From contig ML978147.1 of assembly GCA_010015805.1 (NCBI GenBank), positions 1 to 64,000 of the forward strand: a stretch of 64,000 nt of DNA, read 5' to 3'. Positions 10,221 through 22,275 of the stretch are shown here, piece by piece. The notes under the pieces were generated by a model. The model made no database searches. It was not told the DNA's origin and was given only the letters and a program-made list of their open reading frames with translations. The position numbers were made by a program, and so were the translations under genes. Each line of letters opens with the position of its first letter. The first letter of the stretch is position 1. This DNA comes from Rhizodiscina lignyota (Eukaryota; Ascomycota; Dothideomycetes; Aulographales; Rhizodiscinaceae).

Positions 10221-12439
10221 ATGCTCACTATTTTCAACGATTTGATGTGAGATTCGTTCGACAGAACGGGGCTCAGATTATCGAGCTTTATCGGCGTAGA
10301 CGCCGCCAGAGAGCTGGCCGCGCGTGTCTGCGTTGCCATGAGAAAAAGGTGTTTATCGGTCATTGATGTATCACGCAACTCGTATTTGTACATGGGCTGA
10401 CACAGAATTAGATCAAGTGTGATCTTCTAGAACGGACAAAATACGCACCTGCGAGATGTCAGAATTGTATCACTGCAAGTGCTTTCTGCCAGTGCGTTAA
10501 TACCGATATGTTTCTATTGTAGTCTCTGATAGCCATAGGTTTCGAACGTCCCATCGTGGAAAGCGAAAACGTCTCCCACCGCCTCCTCTTCTCGGAGCAG
10601 AGCTTCCTACACGACTGAGCATTGGAAACTTGATCGACCAGTCAGAGAATCTGCAGAAGTCATACAACCATCGCGGTGAACATCCACGCGGCAAAGCTAA
10701 CAGCAGTACCGTCTTGATGCCATATTCGATCTCAAATGAGTCTGTCGACTATACGCCACGTCAGCTTGACACAATACCTGGGCAAGACTCGCTGGCACAG
10801 CCGTCCTCAAGCATACTAGACCATATAGAAGATGCAAGTCAGTCCCCTCTTGTGGATAACACCAGTACAGAGTCTTTGCTTTCACATGATATTAGCCATC
10901 CGCCTCACAATCTCCGAAGCTACCTGGGCGATACCGGATGTATGCAGATATTCAGCGCCGACAATGCCCACAGCACATCTGCAGCTACTTTACTGATGGA
11001 ACGACATCATGATATGGACAGCATTTCATATGGACTCATGCAGAGCTATCTCGAAACTTATTTCAACTACATCTACCTATGGTGCCCAATCCTGGACAGC
11101 CAGACAGTCCAGGCAGCTTCAGGGGCACTTTCTTCGCCAATGCTGAGACACGAACTTGCTCTTTGTGGGGCACATCTCAGACCTCCTTTGCTGCCTCATA
11201 CTTCTTGTATCGACCATTATAGGCGTGCTAAAGGCCTTTTCTACGCGAATCATCCGGATAATCCAATCTCGCAATTGTGCTCGATCATGTTGTTCCACTG
11301 GTATCGTTTGGACCAACCAAATCTAATCAGCGCAGATAGCAACTGGTGGTGGATTGGTACATCGATTCGTCTGGCCCAACAGATTGGCTTGCATCAGAAA
11401 ATGGGTAGGGGTCAAAGCGTACGTCCCGGATAGACTCCGAGTCTAAGACGCAGAATATGGTGGACACTATTTGTGAGTATAGCAAGACATTCACCGGGGC
11501 TGAGTCTGATATCTTATAAAGGCCAGGGATCGCATTGCAGCCTTAGCGCAAGGTATGCCACTTATTATTGATGCAGACTCCTGCGAACTGGAGATGGTTA
11601 CGCTAGACGATTTTCCTGATCCGACCGATCTTGGAGCGACGATTTTCATGCATTGGGTGCAATTATGGGATATTGCTGGCCAAATAACGAAAGAACTGTC
11701 TCGAAGAAGAGGCCTCCAAAGCAATGCACCCCTTGCCCGAAAATTGATTGGCTGGGTGCGATCCCTACCCAGATCTTTGCAACTACCGATTGGCGACCTT
11801 TCAGCAGCTGGCTTCAACCGAGATGTGTATTATCTCCATCTCGGCTACCTTGTCGTCGTGATCCTGATTCACTTAACAACGGGTCCAAAATCGATTAGAA
11901 ACACATCCATGCCCGCGATTGCAGCAGCCTCCTGCATCGCAGGTATCTACAAAGTATATCTCAGGCGTGGCATTGTCTGTGGGTTAGGTCCGGAAGCTTC
12001 CTGGTATGCTAGTGTGGCCATTCTAGCCCTTCTACACGCCCGTCGGGTGCAAGGCCTTGCCTCGAGCCTTAATGACGATATCGCCACGTTACAGCTTGCT
12101 TTGAAAGAGCTTTCTGCGTGGTTAAACACTAACAGAATGTTTAAAATCGGCATAGATAGGCTGCTGAAAGCGAAATCCGCAACACCGAACAAACATTCCA
12201 GTGACCACGATGACATTACAGGCTTCTACTTACCCGAAGATCCTAGCCACGGCATCACCAGCGAGAGTTCACAGTGGATGGATTATTTCCCGTCTGTCAC
12301 AGGTCAGACAAGTGCACTCCTCGCTTCTCTAATGGTCAAAGATTGCGTGTGGATGCCTTTTCCTGAGATGGATTGGCCATACGACGTCGCGCTGCACCTT
12401 CAAGAGCTGTTTGAAGACTTAGATGCTCATGTTCTATAG
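10221..12439 (+). pseudogene. Zn2Cys6 transcription factor with one in-frame TAG
   Basis: A fungal binuclear-zinc regulator. Proposed exons are 10221-10246, 10300-10348, 10412-10491, 10539-11472 and 11522-12439, which together give a 668-residue frame. The zinc cluster C-x2-C-x6-C-x12-C-x2-C-x6-C is split over exons 2 and 3 and followed by the basic linker RTSHRGKRKR. The middle homology region has IRLAQQIGLHQK, RRRIWWTLF, then ARDRIAALAQG and a D-E-x-LDDFP-like stretch, as in the fungal_trans domain. A TAG at 11431-11433 interrupts the frame just before RRRIWW. I could not remove it with any intron of normal length that keeps the frame. A CAG-to-TAG change is the simplest explanation. Without read-through it would yield a protein lacking most of the regulatory domain. 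Confidence 0.75.
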
Positions 12440-13295
12440 CACACGTGCTGTTAGAATCAGGTCTACATTCTTGAGCAGCTTGCTTCTGTTGATATTGACG
12501 GCGCCTCCACACCCACATTTCTTGCGCTGACGCTTGATTTCGTCAAACGAATTTCTCGTTAATGCAATTGCCGAAAGTACCGCAGCTTGACGCATATGTA
12601 TGGGATGATGTTAGTCGAACAATTAAAAACAACAACAATTCGGCCGGAAGGGACTTCGTTTCGGAAAGCAACGTGTGAGGGGTTGACATATCAAGCAACC
12701 ATCTTCCATGGCATACTAGAAAGGATTTCTTTTAGTGGAGATCCTTTAGAAATTTGCTCATCTCGTATAGTCGTACACCCCGAGCTTCATATTTGGACAC
12801 CTTGGGCTCATCTTGCCTGATGGTCTAGAAGGGACTAAGCCATCTTTGCAGAGCCTGGCAGCCTAGTCTAACCCCAAAGGTGAGCGTGATAGAATAGAAT
12901 AGCTACCACAAAAGCTACAGTGCAGGTAATCGACCACATACACCGAATATAGTGCTCGTTTGATCTAGTAAGGCAGTCGTCGGCATACGTAGATCCGGAG
13001 CTGAATTGACAAAGCCGATTCGGTGGTTGGCGGCCAAAAAGGGGAGGGGGAACGCCAGAGTAGCCGGAGAAGTGAACCAATAGCAGCTAACTTTAGGCCG
13101 AGCTCAGTGCGGAGGTGCTTAGTTTTATATGAGCCGGAACTGAATCAGTTATTGGCCGCTCCGGAATAACAGTGCTTCGTGGGAGCGTAAATAATCACGA
13201 CTTACAAAGTCCCTCATAATATCTCTTTGCACATTATCGTCTTTTCTATCATTTGACCCGTAAAACTTCCAATTTCTTGAAGGCCAGTCCTAATC
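12440..13295. other. Intergenic, no gene seen
   Basis: Only short frames without domains. The region holds the 3' end of the regulator gene and the promoter of the SDR remnant. Confidence 0.6.
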
Positions 13296-14188
13296 ATGAG
13301 TGTCGAAGGAAAGGTTTTTGCCGTTACTGGTGGAGGGTCGGGTAAGTCTCAGGCCTCCGACCCGGCCGTACATTAATGGTATCGTTTTCTGAGACCCCAT
13401 CAGGTATGGGTGCTGCTATTTGTCGCCTCCTGGCTGAGCGAGGTGCGCGAGCCGTTTGTGCCTGCGACATCTCCTCAAAAGGGTTCGAAGATCTGAAAGC
13501 ATCCATTGCGAAAATCAGTCCGTCTGCAAAGGTTCACACTACAGTCTTGGATGTGACAAAGTCGAATGACGTCGACACCTGGATTACAGACATTGTCAAG
13601 ACCTTTGGTGATTTACATGGCGCAGCCAACGTTGCAGGCCTGCCGCAAGCACTCGGAATGAGAACACCCCCAAACGTCATCGAAGAAACCAACGAGATGT
13701 GGTCTCGGATTATGGGAGTCAACTTGACGGCGTTTTTTACTGCAATCGAGCAGAGATTCGCGCAATGAAGGACCTTCCGAAAGTGGATCGTGCCATCGTA
13801 AATATCAGCAGTATGGCATCGCTGAAGCACGATCCCGACATCTACGCCTACTGAACCTCCAAGGCCGCATGCGCTCATTTCTCCCAAAGTGTGGCGAAAG
13901 ATACACAGAAGTTCGGCATCCGTGTTAACTGCGTCTCGCCAGGCGAGTCTCCCATCTTCTTGGTACGCAAAGTCTTACCGGCTAACTCTTAGATTTCCAG
14001 CATCCACTCAAACGCCCATGATGAAGGAGTTCATTGGTGGAAATGAAGCGCAGCTAGAGGATTGGAAGCAGAGAGGATGGGAAATGATGGAGCCTGAAGA
14101 TATCGCACGTGTGGTCGTCTGGTTACTGAGCGAAGACTCTAGATCAGTGTTTGGTGCCAACATCAACGTCGGCGCTGGTCTACCGTGA
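13296..14188 (+). pseudogene. Short-chain dehydrogenase/reductase, frameshifted and interrupted
   Basis: Classical SDR of about 260 residues. The start ATG at 13296 is followed by an intron (13342-13403) and the cofactor motif TGGGSGMG across the splice. NVAG and the NISSMAS serine region follow. The frame shifts by one base near 13745, in the stretch coding TAFFTAI-RAEIRAM, consistent with a one-base loss. A TGA at 13852-13854 then falls inside the catalytic Y-x-x-x-K (Tyr just before, SK after). The last intron appears to be 13943-14000 with a GC donor (GCGAGT). The C-terminal exon ends in the usual VGAGLP-type tail. With a frameshift plus a stop this copy should be dead. Confidence 0.8.
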
Positions 14189-14617
14189 TCTCGGAATGCT
14201 CAGATCTTCAGCTCATTGTCGTACACTGCAGAGCTCAAACTTTCGACTCGGAAATGAGAGAGACATGTGGTTTCTGCCATATCTTTACGATTTCCAAGTG
14301 CAATAAAGTTGTAACAAAAGCTGTCAAAAGGATCCCTTGGGTGAAGTATACAACTGTAATCTTGCGGTCAACGAATGGCCAAACTCTCACGTTGTCATTA
14401 GTAGAGTCTCAACAATTGTGTGCAATGTTTCAATTCCCGTAGAGACGAGAAACCTTTCGGGCCGATGAAATTTCCTAGTACCCAGAGAATTGAGAGAAAC
14501 TGACTTAAATTTGTGGAAACACAATACCTCAGTAGACTAGAATTAAAAAGACGCTAAGACCGCAGCCTGCTTGGTATTGCCAAACTACACGCGAAGAGCA
14601 TTGTGAAGCGTTGGTGC
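14189..14617. other. Intergenic between convergent genes
   Basis: Space between the 3' ends of the SDR remnant and the monooxygenase. No gene seen. Confidence 0.6.
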
Positions 14618-16333
14618 CTATTTGGCGCTGAGCTTCAGACCTTGATACTGATCTTGGGCCTCCTGGTCACAACGTGCGCGGTATGAAGGACAACTGCCGC
14701 TGTAGCGAGCAACGATCCTCTTTTGTCTGCCCTCCACGTTGCTGTTCACTCCAGTCATCCAGGAGTCCACATCATTCGAGAGTAAGCCTTTCGCTGCCTC
14801 GTGTACGGTGTCTGTCCATTCCTCGACACTCTCACCTTTAGGCTCGATATAGTTGATGCCATTCTTGGTGGAATAATCAAGGAGCTCGGATATCCACTCA
14901 ACACCATATTGAATGCTGATTGGAATGTTGCGCAACGCTGCGTGTGGACCCATGACCATCATCATATTAGGAAATGCTTCCACCATCAGACCGAGGTACG
15001 TCCGTGGTCCGTTATTCTAAGCCTCTTTCAATCGCAGTCCTCCCAAGCCCCTAATATCGATCCGATCAAACGCTCCCATGACGGGGTCGAACCCGGTCGC
15101 GTAGATAATTACGTCGAATTCGTATTCCTTATTGTGGGCGGTCATGATTCCATCAACGGTTATCCGATCGATTGGGGTCTCTGTCAGGTCTACCAACTCC
15201 ACGTTGTCTTGGTTGTAGACCTCGTAGTACTTGGTCTCAAGCGGTACTCGGCGAGTACCAAACCCATGATCTCGAGAGATCAGTTTCTCAGCAACCGCCT
15301 GGTTCTTGACCCTTTCGCGAATCTTCTTCGCGATGAATTCGCTGAGGAGACTATTCGCTGTTCGATCGACCAGTACGTCCTTGTAGTTGCCCATCCAAAT
15401 TCCGAAACCCGGTGAGTCGTAGAGGGTCTGCCAGAACTTTTCTCGTTCTTCTGGCGGTGTTTCAAGGGCGGCTTTGGGGCTCGCTCGATGGATGGAACCG
15501 CCAAAAGATCCACGACAGTGTTCAAATAGCTCCGGATAACCCTTCTTAATCTTCTCCATCTCTTCGGGAGAGACTTTGCTATTGTGGAGCGGCTCGCACC
15601 AGTTGGGCCTTCGCTGGAAAACCGATAGATGGGCTGCCGTCTTTGAGACTTCTTGAATCGTCTGAACGCCGGTTGCACCGGTACCGATGACTGCTACCCG
15701 TTTGCCGGCGAAATCAATACCAGACTTTGGCCAGCGAGCAGTATGGCATGACTGTCCCTTGAACTCATCCAGCCCAGGGTATCTAGGGAGCGTAAAGGCA
15801 GACAGCGGACCAAGACAGGTTACGAAGAATCGAGAGCGGAAGCTTTGTTTGTCGTCGCTGGCCAGAACCCAGGTATTGCTGCTCTCATCGAAGTGTGCCG
15901 ATGCTACACGCGTGGAGAACTGAATGTAATGACGAACGTCGAATTTATCTACCATGTAGTTGATGTATTTCTCTGTTTCCGGCTGGGGAGCGAAATGTTC
16001 TGACCAGTTCCATTCTTGTTGGAGTTCCGGTGAGAAGCTGAAGCCGTAGGTATAGCTTTCAGAGTCAAAGCGGCATCCTGGATAGCGATTCCAGTACCAC
16101 GTACCGCCTACATTCGTTCCAGCCTCCAGGCACTTGACCCGCAACTCCAACTGGAGGATTTTGATGAGAGCAAGACAGCCCGAAAGCCCTGCCCCAACAA
16201 TGATCACGTCGTATTCTGGGGACGATGTCTCGTTGACTTGAACGCTGTTCTGCGTCATCGCAGGCGTACTTGAGCGATTCTTCTTGGCTGAGAGCGGATA
16301 TACTTTGTCTTTCTGCGCTTTCAAGGGAGTCAC
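14618..16333 (-). pseudogene. Baeyer-Villiger-type flavin monooxygenase with one in-frame TAG
   Basis: FAD/NADPH-dependent monooxygenase that would insert oxygen next to a ketone or hydroxylate a substrate. A single uninterrupted exon apart from one stop; length equals 571 codons, normal for the family. Motifs in order: VGAGLSG (FAD Rossmann), GTWYWNRYPG, FKGQSCHTARWP (the Baeyer-Villiger fingerprint F-x-G-x-x-x-H-x-x-x-W-P), GTGATGVQ (NADPH Rossmann), IYATGFD, and near the end FPNMMMVMGPH. The TAG at 15017-15019 sits where relatives carry Trp (LKEA-W-x-x-GPRTYLG), so TGG changed to TAG. The frame continues in the same phase to the end. The reading starts at 16333; a later Met (16258) is also possible. 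Confidence 0.85.
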
Positions 16334-17441
16334 TATTTGATTCTGCGTAAGTCTGATTGTGGGATAACTGGGTAAATTTCAGACAGGTCATTTATATTGC
16401 CGAGGGTCTCCATCCTCGGTTGCCTGTACGGAGGCCATTTCACCTCCACGACTAGTATGGCCAACCCGACGGAAAGGTCGGTATTCGGGTTGATTCTCCG
16501 CCTACAGTGACATGTATGCTCAGTGCTGGAAGCCAAACGAGGTTTCTCGGCAATTAAAAGGCAGAGCAGAAGCCGAGAGCTTCGATATTGCGGGTGACCG
16601 AATATGCATCTTCCGGCTATATGCAAGCTTAACGAACACTACCCCATGAAAGCCAAGTCCGGGGCAAATCAGTTGTTCCACAGACCTCCGGGGTTCAGCC
16701 CCATGCTGCCGCATGTGCAGAATAGGTCAGTCAAATTTACAGAGCCTCTGTAATCCACGGAGATGCCAGAGGGACATTGAAGGGAATAGATATTGAAGGG
16801 AATAGTGATGGGACTGCATGCAAACTCTCATAACCCGAATTGGATCTGTGCAACTCACAGGATGTCATCGCGGTACTTAAACAATCTCTGGAATGCAGAG
16901 CTCGGGGGTTCTAGCCGTTTTGAGACAGACCAAACTCCGATGGTCCATCATCGACCTCCGTTCACCTTTCAATGCAGCACCAAAAGGAAACAGAATCATT
17001 GTCGGAAGTCGGAAGATTCAACGCCAGAGGTGAGGGATGCAAAGGCGGGAGCTGGTGTCGGCCTTTAGGAGATGACCTTTGGTGCGGAAGATGAAGGTGA
17101 TCAGGCAGACGCTAAAACCAGAAGAGATGCAGCAAAAGCATCAAGTGGCTCTAGTGGTGTCATGGCGAGCGCAGGGATGGAGCAGCTGTAGCAATCGCCA
17201 AGTAAACATCTCCCAAATATGATGTTGTTGATAATTATATCACTTTAAGCCAATGTCCATCTCTTCCACAGCGGTCGGATAACGCACTTCTCATTGGCTA
17301 AAACCTTTGCCATTATCGTGATAAATTACGAGTCGAAATTGAATGGCAGGAACAGCATAGAGCAACCTCCTGTTGGAAGGATGCGGAATCGATACCTTGG
17401 AAATCCCAATTGTACTCTGAAACGATGAACAGTAACATCCA
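16334..17441. other. Intergenic, no gene seen
   Basis: Upstream of the monooxygenase and downstream of the F-box-like gene, both on the minus strand. Frames are short and without recognisable domains. Confidence 0.6.
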
Positions 17442-18764
17442 TCAAGGGCCGCTGGCAATAACCCATTCCTCTCTGTTATGATCAAATCTCAGCGAGGTGC
17501 GCTCATTGTACTTGTCGAATCCCACGACTGTCACGTCTGCCTTCGGAAACAGATCGTCGATATTTCTCTTCCTAAAAGCCTTCCAACCCTTCTTTCGCAA
17601 GAACGCCAGGTCTTTGCCTTTCGTATGTGCAGTGACTGGCGAATCTCTAAAACCCCTTGCATCATTGCCTCGTCTCGCAATGATCAAAGCTGCCCTGTCA
17701 AGTCCAAATTGCATGCCAACAAACTGCCGCTTATTCTCCACGTCGTACCATGGCTGCACACGTTCGTTCGTCATGTTCGGAGATGTAAGCTCATATGGTT
17801 CCCAGAGACTTGGATTCTCGGAATTGAAGCAGGAAGAGGAATAAGCTGGCGGGACCCCTGGTACCGAGAGCGAAGCATATTCGTTGCGCTTTGCGAGATA
17901 CAACTCAAGCCTGGCTCCAGATTCAGCACCATCACGGTCGAGAAGCAATTCCTTACATCCAGAAGGATGCAGCAGAGGCAGAGAAATATGAGGCCAGGTC
18001 CAAGTGACTCCCTTAACATCTGTCGTACTCAAAGAACAGCTCAGCCTTTGGCTTGAACTGATCATTCGCAGCTCTTTCCAACCACCACTCCACGAGATTA
18101 ATTGCGCCATATTCGTAAGCGAATGAAGACCGCCGAGGCCAAAGTCATTGCCGTCGGGTGCGAGGACTGTGAGGGTGTCGAGGCGAAGATCTGGCAGCAA
18201 TTCCAACACATGGAACAGCGGCAGGTTATCCTCTTCTGATGGTGGTGAACAAGAACCATAATACAATGTCAATTCACTGCTGACTTGATCAGGCCTCTCT
18301 TCCAGTATTTTCTTCCGACGGCGCTCGATAGATCGCTTTGTTGCTGGCGAAACACTAGAGTTCACTGCAACGCAAACATGACGGATCTGTACGATTAGGA
18401 TGCTCCGCGGTGCAGAGGCAAGGAGCCCAAGCATACTCAAGGTACTGTCGAAATTGAACAGCGTATGCTTAAGCCAGAGACGTCTAGCTACGTTTCGAAG
18501 TTGTCGACAAGTATGCAGAAGAGCAAACGAATCTGCCCTCGGTTTGGTGACATCTCTCACCCAGACGACTTCTCCTCTTTCAATCCAGGCACCCTCATCT
18601 CTACGAAATCGTTCCCCAAAGGTAACTCGAGTTGACGAAAAGACGTCGATGAATACAAACTCCTGGAGTTCGACTGGTAGCTTGAGTAATCCTGAAACCC
18701 CTCGAGCCGACGCGGTTTGTTTGGGTGTCGTCTGTCGTGCCAAAGCCATGATAGTGGTTTCCAA
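17442..18764 (-). CDS. F-box-like protein of unknown target
   Basis: Single exon, 440 residues. The N-terminal segment LLKLPVELQEFVFIDVF resembles the F-box-like start (L-P-x-E-L-x-x-x-I/V-F) of a protein class expanded in Dothideomycetes; a second conserved feature is FALLHTCRQLRNVARRLW. The rest has no domain I know. Such proteins may serve as substrate adapters for SCF ubiquitin ligases, but that is inferred from the family only. A second Met lies at codon 6; the first is used here because the frame is open from there. Confidence 0.65.
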   Translation of the reverse strand: METTIMALARQTTPKQTASARGVSGLLKLPVELQEFVFIDVFSSTRVTFGERFRRDEGAWIERGEVVWVRDVTKPRADSFALLHTCRQLRNVARRLWLKHTLFNFDSTLSMLGLLASAPRSILIVQIRHVCVAVNSSVSPATKRSIERRRKKILEERPDQVSSELTLYYGSCSPPSEEDNLPLFHVLELLPDLRLDTLTVLAPDGNDFGLGGLHSLTNMAQLISWSGGWKELRMISSSQRLSCSLSTTDVKGVTWTWPHISLPLLHPSGCKELLLDRDGAESGARLELYLAKRNEYASLSVPGVPPAYSSSCFNSENPSLWEPYELTSPNMTNERVQPWYDVENKRQFVGMQFGLDRAALIIARRGNDARGFRDSPVTAHTKGKDLAFLRKKGWKAFRKRNIDDLFPKADVTVVGFDKYNERTSLRFDHNREEWVIASGP

Positions 18765-19221
18765 TTGCGAAATACGAAATTTGACTTATTCGAAGAGTTC
18801 CGAGACCTCTACGAGTCTCAATTGCGTGGTTGAATAAGAGAAAAGTGGATTTGCGGATGGAAGGCCAACTCTCTCATCCCTCGAAAGACAAGAATGAGGG
18901 TAAGACAGGGCAGGCGCAGCTGAGATTTGAAGAGAAGGATGCGATTGAGAAATACATCTCTATATAGAGGAGCATGATCAGTCAGCAGCTGAATGTATTT
19001 CATTGTCTTCTTCAAGAGCATGCTTAGATGAGTCAGCTGCTACTTAAAGCCACAAAGCGATGCCGTATCATGATACTGATACGGAGTAGATGACCGACAA
19101 ATACCTTGCATATGAAGGGAAAGGTAACCCCAGGATATGCCAGGTTGAAGCCGACATCCGGTGAAATATTAAGCAGCTGGGAGGTGATGGCAGTCGGTGA
19201 GGCGGAGGCGGAGGTTTAATG
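18765..19221. other. Intergenic, no gene seen
   Basis: Promoter side of the F-box-like gene. Nothing recognised. Confidence 0.5.
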
Positions 19222-19755
19222 TCATTTCTGGAATAGCGCTCTCCGCAGCAACATCCTTTTCCGTCGTCCTTCAGGAGAGTTCGACACGGATCGAAATATG
19301 ATGGCGCTTCGATGGCGCTGCACCTCACAAGGCAGATATCGTAGCAATGCCTTCGGATCGTTTGGCCGAATGCCAGCTCGAGCACAATCGTCAACTGCCT
19401 CATTTAATAGCATCTTGTAAAGGAGTACAGGACGATCTCCTCCTCTCGACAAGTCCTCCCATTCATCAAGCTGCCGAGCAGTTACTACGATCAAACGAGA
19501 CCACAGGATCCCACAATCCAGCCTTTCCGCGACAGTATGCCCGACAAATATTTCCACTCCCACGCTGAAGCCTTTCCGTAATCCCTTTCGCTTTTCCACA
19601 ACCTCCGTCCAATCGAATCGAATCTCGCCATCGTTCGGACTTCCAACCGCAATTCCGAGTCTTCCCATGCGGGCTACAATGAAGGATGACACACCAGGGA
19701 TTAGAGCATACAGCTTGGAGAGAAGTGCTCGGTGGCACGCTGACTGGAATTCTCA
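19222..19755 (-). CDS. Hypothetical protein, probable 3' exon
   Basis: A frame of about 170 codons that reads like coding sequence (balanced composition, motifs such as GRLGIAVGSPNDGEI, VELF-like FVGHTVAERLDCG and GRRKRMLLRRALFQ). No family recognised. No convincing ATG opens the frame: a stop lies just upstream, while an acceptor-like TTCCAG at the 5' edge suggests an earlier exon on the minus strand that I could not define. It may also be the end of a decayed gene. Confidence 0.35.
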
Positions 19756-20185
19756 GCCCAGCCAATGTTGTCTGGAAAGGCTCCAGCACGGCAGAGAGTC
19801 AACGATCCGAAGATTCGCAATTCACGTATGTTATATATTGATGAAAGACGAGAAGCGACCCAACAGAGTAAGTTGTGCAAGGATCACGGCCGATATCGTA
19901 GACAATGTATTGACAACCATGGCGTATGAGTGCAACGCACGTCTGATTCGTAAAGGTTTACTCGCGATGGAAAGGTACAAGGAACTTCTACCATCACAGC
20001 AGGACCGGTTCTGGAGCCAACTGGTGACAGATGAGAGATTCCGTCAGAACACCCATCTTCATCCGAAACAAACATTTTGGGATTAACTGTACAGCGACAA
20101 GTCTTCCTCCCAGTCAGATTCCATATCCCAAAAAGAACGTGAGGAGTGTAGGTATGCTCTGGACAGCCATCATTCCGATAGATGT

Positions 20186-20787
20186 GTGCTTGGCGATCGG
20201 CGCTCCGCGCGGGTTACAAGACAGGATTGTCGACGAAACAGCGGTGCTCAAAACTCGCAGCCTCCAAGAGAAAACAACCGACTACAATACATGAATCCAA
20301 CTTCACCGATCAGTCAGCAAGGCAACGTGCTAATGAGTGCTTCTTCGAGAATCCGAGAAGAATCATCGCCCACTTTACCAACTATCCGTCCCACCGAAAG
20401 AGTCCCAGTTCGTGCCTACGCTCACGGCGGCCCCAGGACAACCTCCGCACCCACAACTCCTTATCCTACAGGGTATGGTTAAATGCGGACGAGGTCTGAT
20501 TGCATATGAAGAGAGAGTTGGGGACCGAGTTGAAGGGGAACTTGACGCGAGTATCTGAGAGGAGGAAGTCCGTGTTGCGGCGCTAGAGCAGAGATTCGGG
20601 GACGTATGGACAGAGCGGTATAACAACGAGCGGAGAGCCAGGAGGACAAACTGTCGTAAATATACATGAGATATTTGAGAGGATAATTGCAGCAAAGGAT
20701 TTGGTGGCGTACCATGTGAGCGTGTCTTTGGAGCTCGTGCCGATGCAGTTTCAGCTGATCGAGCGCGGGCAGAATGAGAGGTAAAGC
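20186..20787 (+). other. Possible plus-strand gene remnant, Pro/Ser-rich
   Basis: The first frame holds a disordered stretch with GGPRTTSAPTTPYPTG. After a possible short intron a second stretch reads GTELKGNLTRVSERRKS, then, past a TAG, a coherent tail ending in QFQLIERGQNER. Composition suggests former coding sequence, but splice sites are weak and no domain is known. Could be noise. Confidence 0.2.
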
Positions 20788-21675
20788 CATAAAGTCACAG
20801 CCATTATTGACACTCCGCCAACGCTTGAACACGTAGTCATGTTGCATTGTGCTTCCCAGAATTTTCATGAAAATGACTTCGGAATTACGTTTAAATTCCG
20901 TTTCCAGTCTCCAACCTCGATGTTCTCTGAGTAAAGGCCAACCTCAAACGCTTCGCATAGCACACTACATCCAATGCAAAACTTACAGCATCACCAGCAT
21001 ATTTGACCCACTGGTTGCATTAATGGGTATTTCGAACCCAGTTGATATTCTCTGATATGGAAACAGCTCAGCGAAAAGAATCTAAATCGCTGTTGGCGTA
21101 GGTTTTCAATTCGCCTAGTCTGAAGCACTCTGAAACCCAACTGTTAGATCCTACGCTAGCTGCATAGACCACCAAAAAGGTAACAATGTCTGAATATCTA
21201 ATATTCAGACGTTAGAAGGCGTATATATACGACCCTAACACCAACCGTCGACAAATTATTCCAGACCTGGAACTGAGACTCGGCCATGAACGCTGTATTG
21301 CTTATTCTGTGATATCTTGAAATTAGACTACGAGCACTGCAAAATAAATCGCTTGACTTTGACTGTTGAGATGCTTCAGAGTTCAGACTCATCCAGCAGA
21401 AACATTCGGACCAGTCAGACCAATATGTCCTGCCATTTTGCTCGCTGCGTCCCAATCAGTATTCTCCTATGTATCCCTTGCCACTCATTGAGCAAAGTAA
21501 CGCCCCTGTCTTTGAGAGCTTAGATTCCGCTATCAACGCCGCTAAAACATCGCGAGCTCCGAATTCTGGAATCAGTTGAAATCAACCACTAGATTTGCAA
21601 ACGTACCATTTGCGCTCCGAAGTTCCATTGCAAAGTCGAGAATTTCGAGACTGTCGTCTGCGGATCGCCTGATGC
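20788..21675. other. Intergenic, no gene seen
   Basis: AT-rich with short frames only. Confidence 0.5.
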
Positions 21676-22275
21676 TCAACGCTCCGACTGAGAATGGAGT
21701 GTGTCTCCCACTGTCCGCTCAATCTCTTCAACACACTGCTGGCTCACACCTGGGTACCGCTTATGCTGAAGTACTTTGATACTCTTATGGACTTTTAATG
21801 CTTTAAACTTCTGCAGAGCGTCATCAAAAGTCCCCAAACCCGTTTTGTGCTGAGCCGAGACGTTGATCGTGAGATTCTCGAGTCGAGTGATGTGTGAAAT
21901 TGACCGAATAACAGCATCAGTGTCGAGTTTCAGTCCAAAACTATAACCTAACAGATCTGTATAGTAGACTTCAACGTTTCTCATATGCTGAATGAGCCGA
22001 GCAGCAGGTCGTCGAGGCAAGAATGCGGAAGCCGTCCGAATCGTGTAGACCAAAATTGGAGCCTCCAAAGGAACGTCGCGAGCTTCAAAATAAATGCGCT
22101 TGCATATCGAGAGGAATTTGAAAATTTCAGGCATCTTCTCTTTCCAAGCTCTTGAATTTGCATGAATTTCCATTGAGCAAGCGTGACGATAGATATCGTA
22201 GCGGAGCTCGAGAGGCAGCTTCGTAAAAAATGCGCTCATGTCCTGCGCCTTCAGGTTTGAAATAGTAACCGACAT
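21676..22275 (-). CDS. Small F-box-like protein
   Basis: Single exon, 199 residues. FFTKLPLELRYDIYRHA near residue 16 is a typical F-box-like opening, followed by FLSICKRIYFEARDV. It is shorter than the usual 250-400 residues of such proteins. The 3' part is charged and ends shortly after a VEEIERTVG segment. It is the second F-box-like gene within 5 kb. The role is unknown; adapter function in protein turnover is only a family-level guess. The second Met (codon 13) is just before the F-box and could be the real start. Confidence 0.6.
   Translation of the reverse strand: MSVTISNLKAQDMSAFFTKLPLELRYDIYRHACSMEIHANSRAWKEKMPEIFKFLSICKRIYFEARDVPLEAPILVYTIRTASAFLPRRPAARLIQHMRNVEVYYTDLLGYSFGLKLDTDAVIRSISHITRLENLTINVSAQHKTGLGTFDDALQKFKALKVHKSIKVLQHKRYPGVSQQCVEEIERTVGDTLHSQSER

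Noticed and set aside
11400-11433. A short intron that would remove the TAG in the Zn2Cys6 gene
   Set aside because: Donor-acceptor pairs here give lengths of about 29-49 nt and all shift the frame away from RRRIWW.
15017-16333. Monooxygenase ending early as a natural shorter protein
   Set aside because: The reading continues in the same phase with conserved family motifs (GPRTYLG, FPNMMMVMGPH), so the TAG is an interruption.
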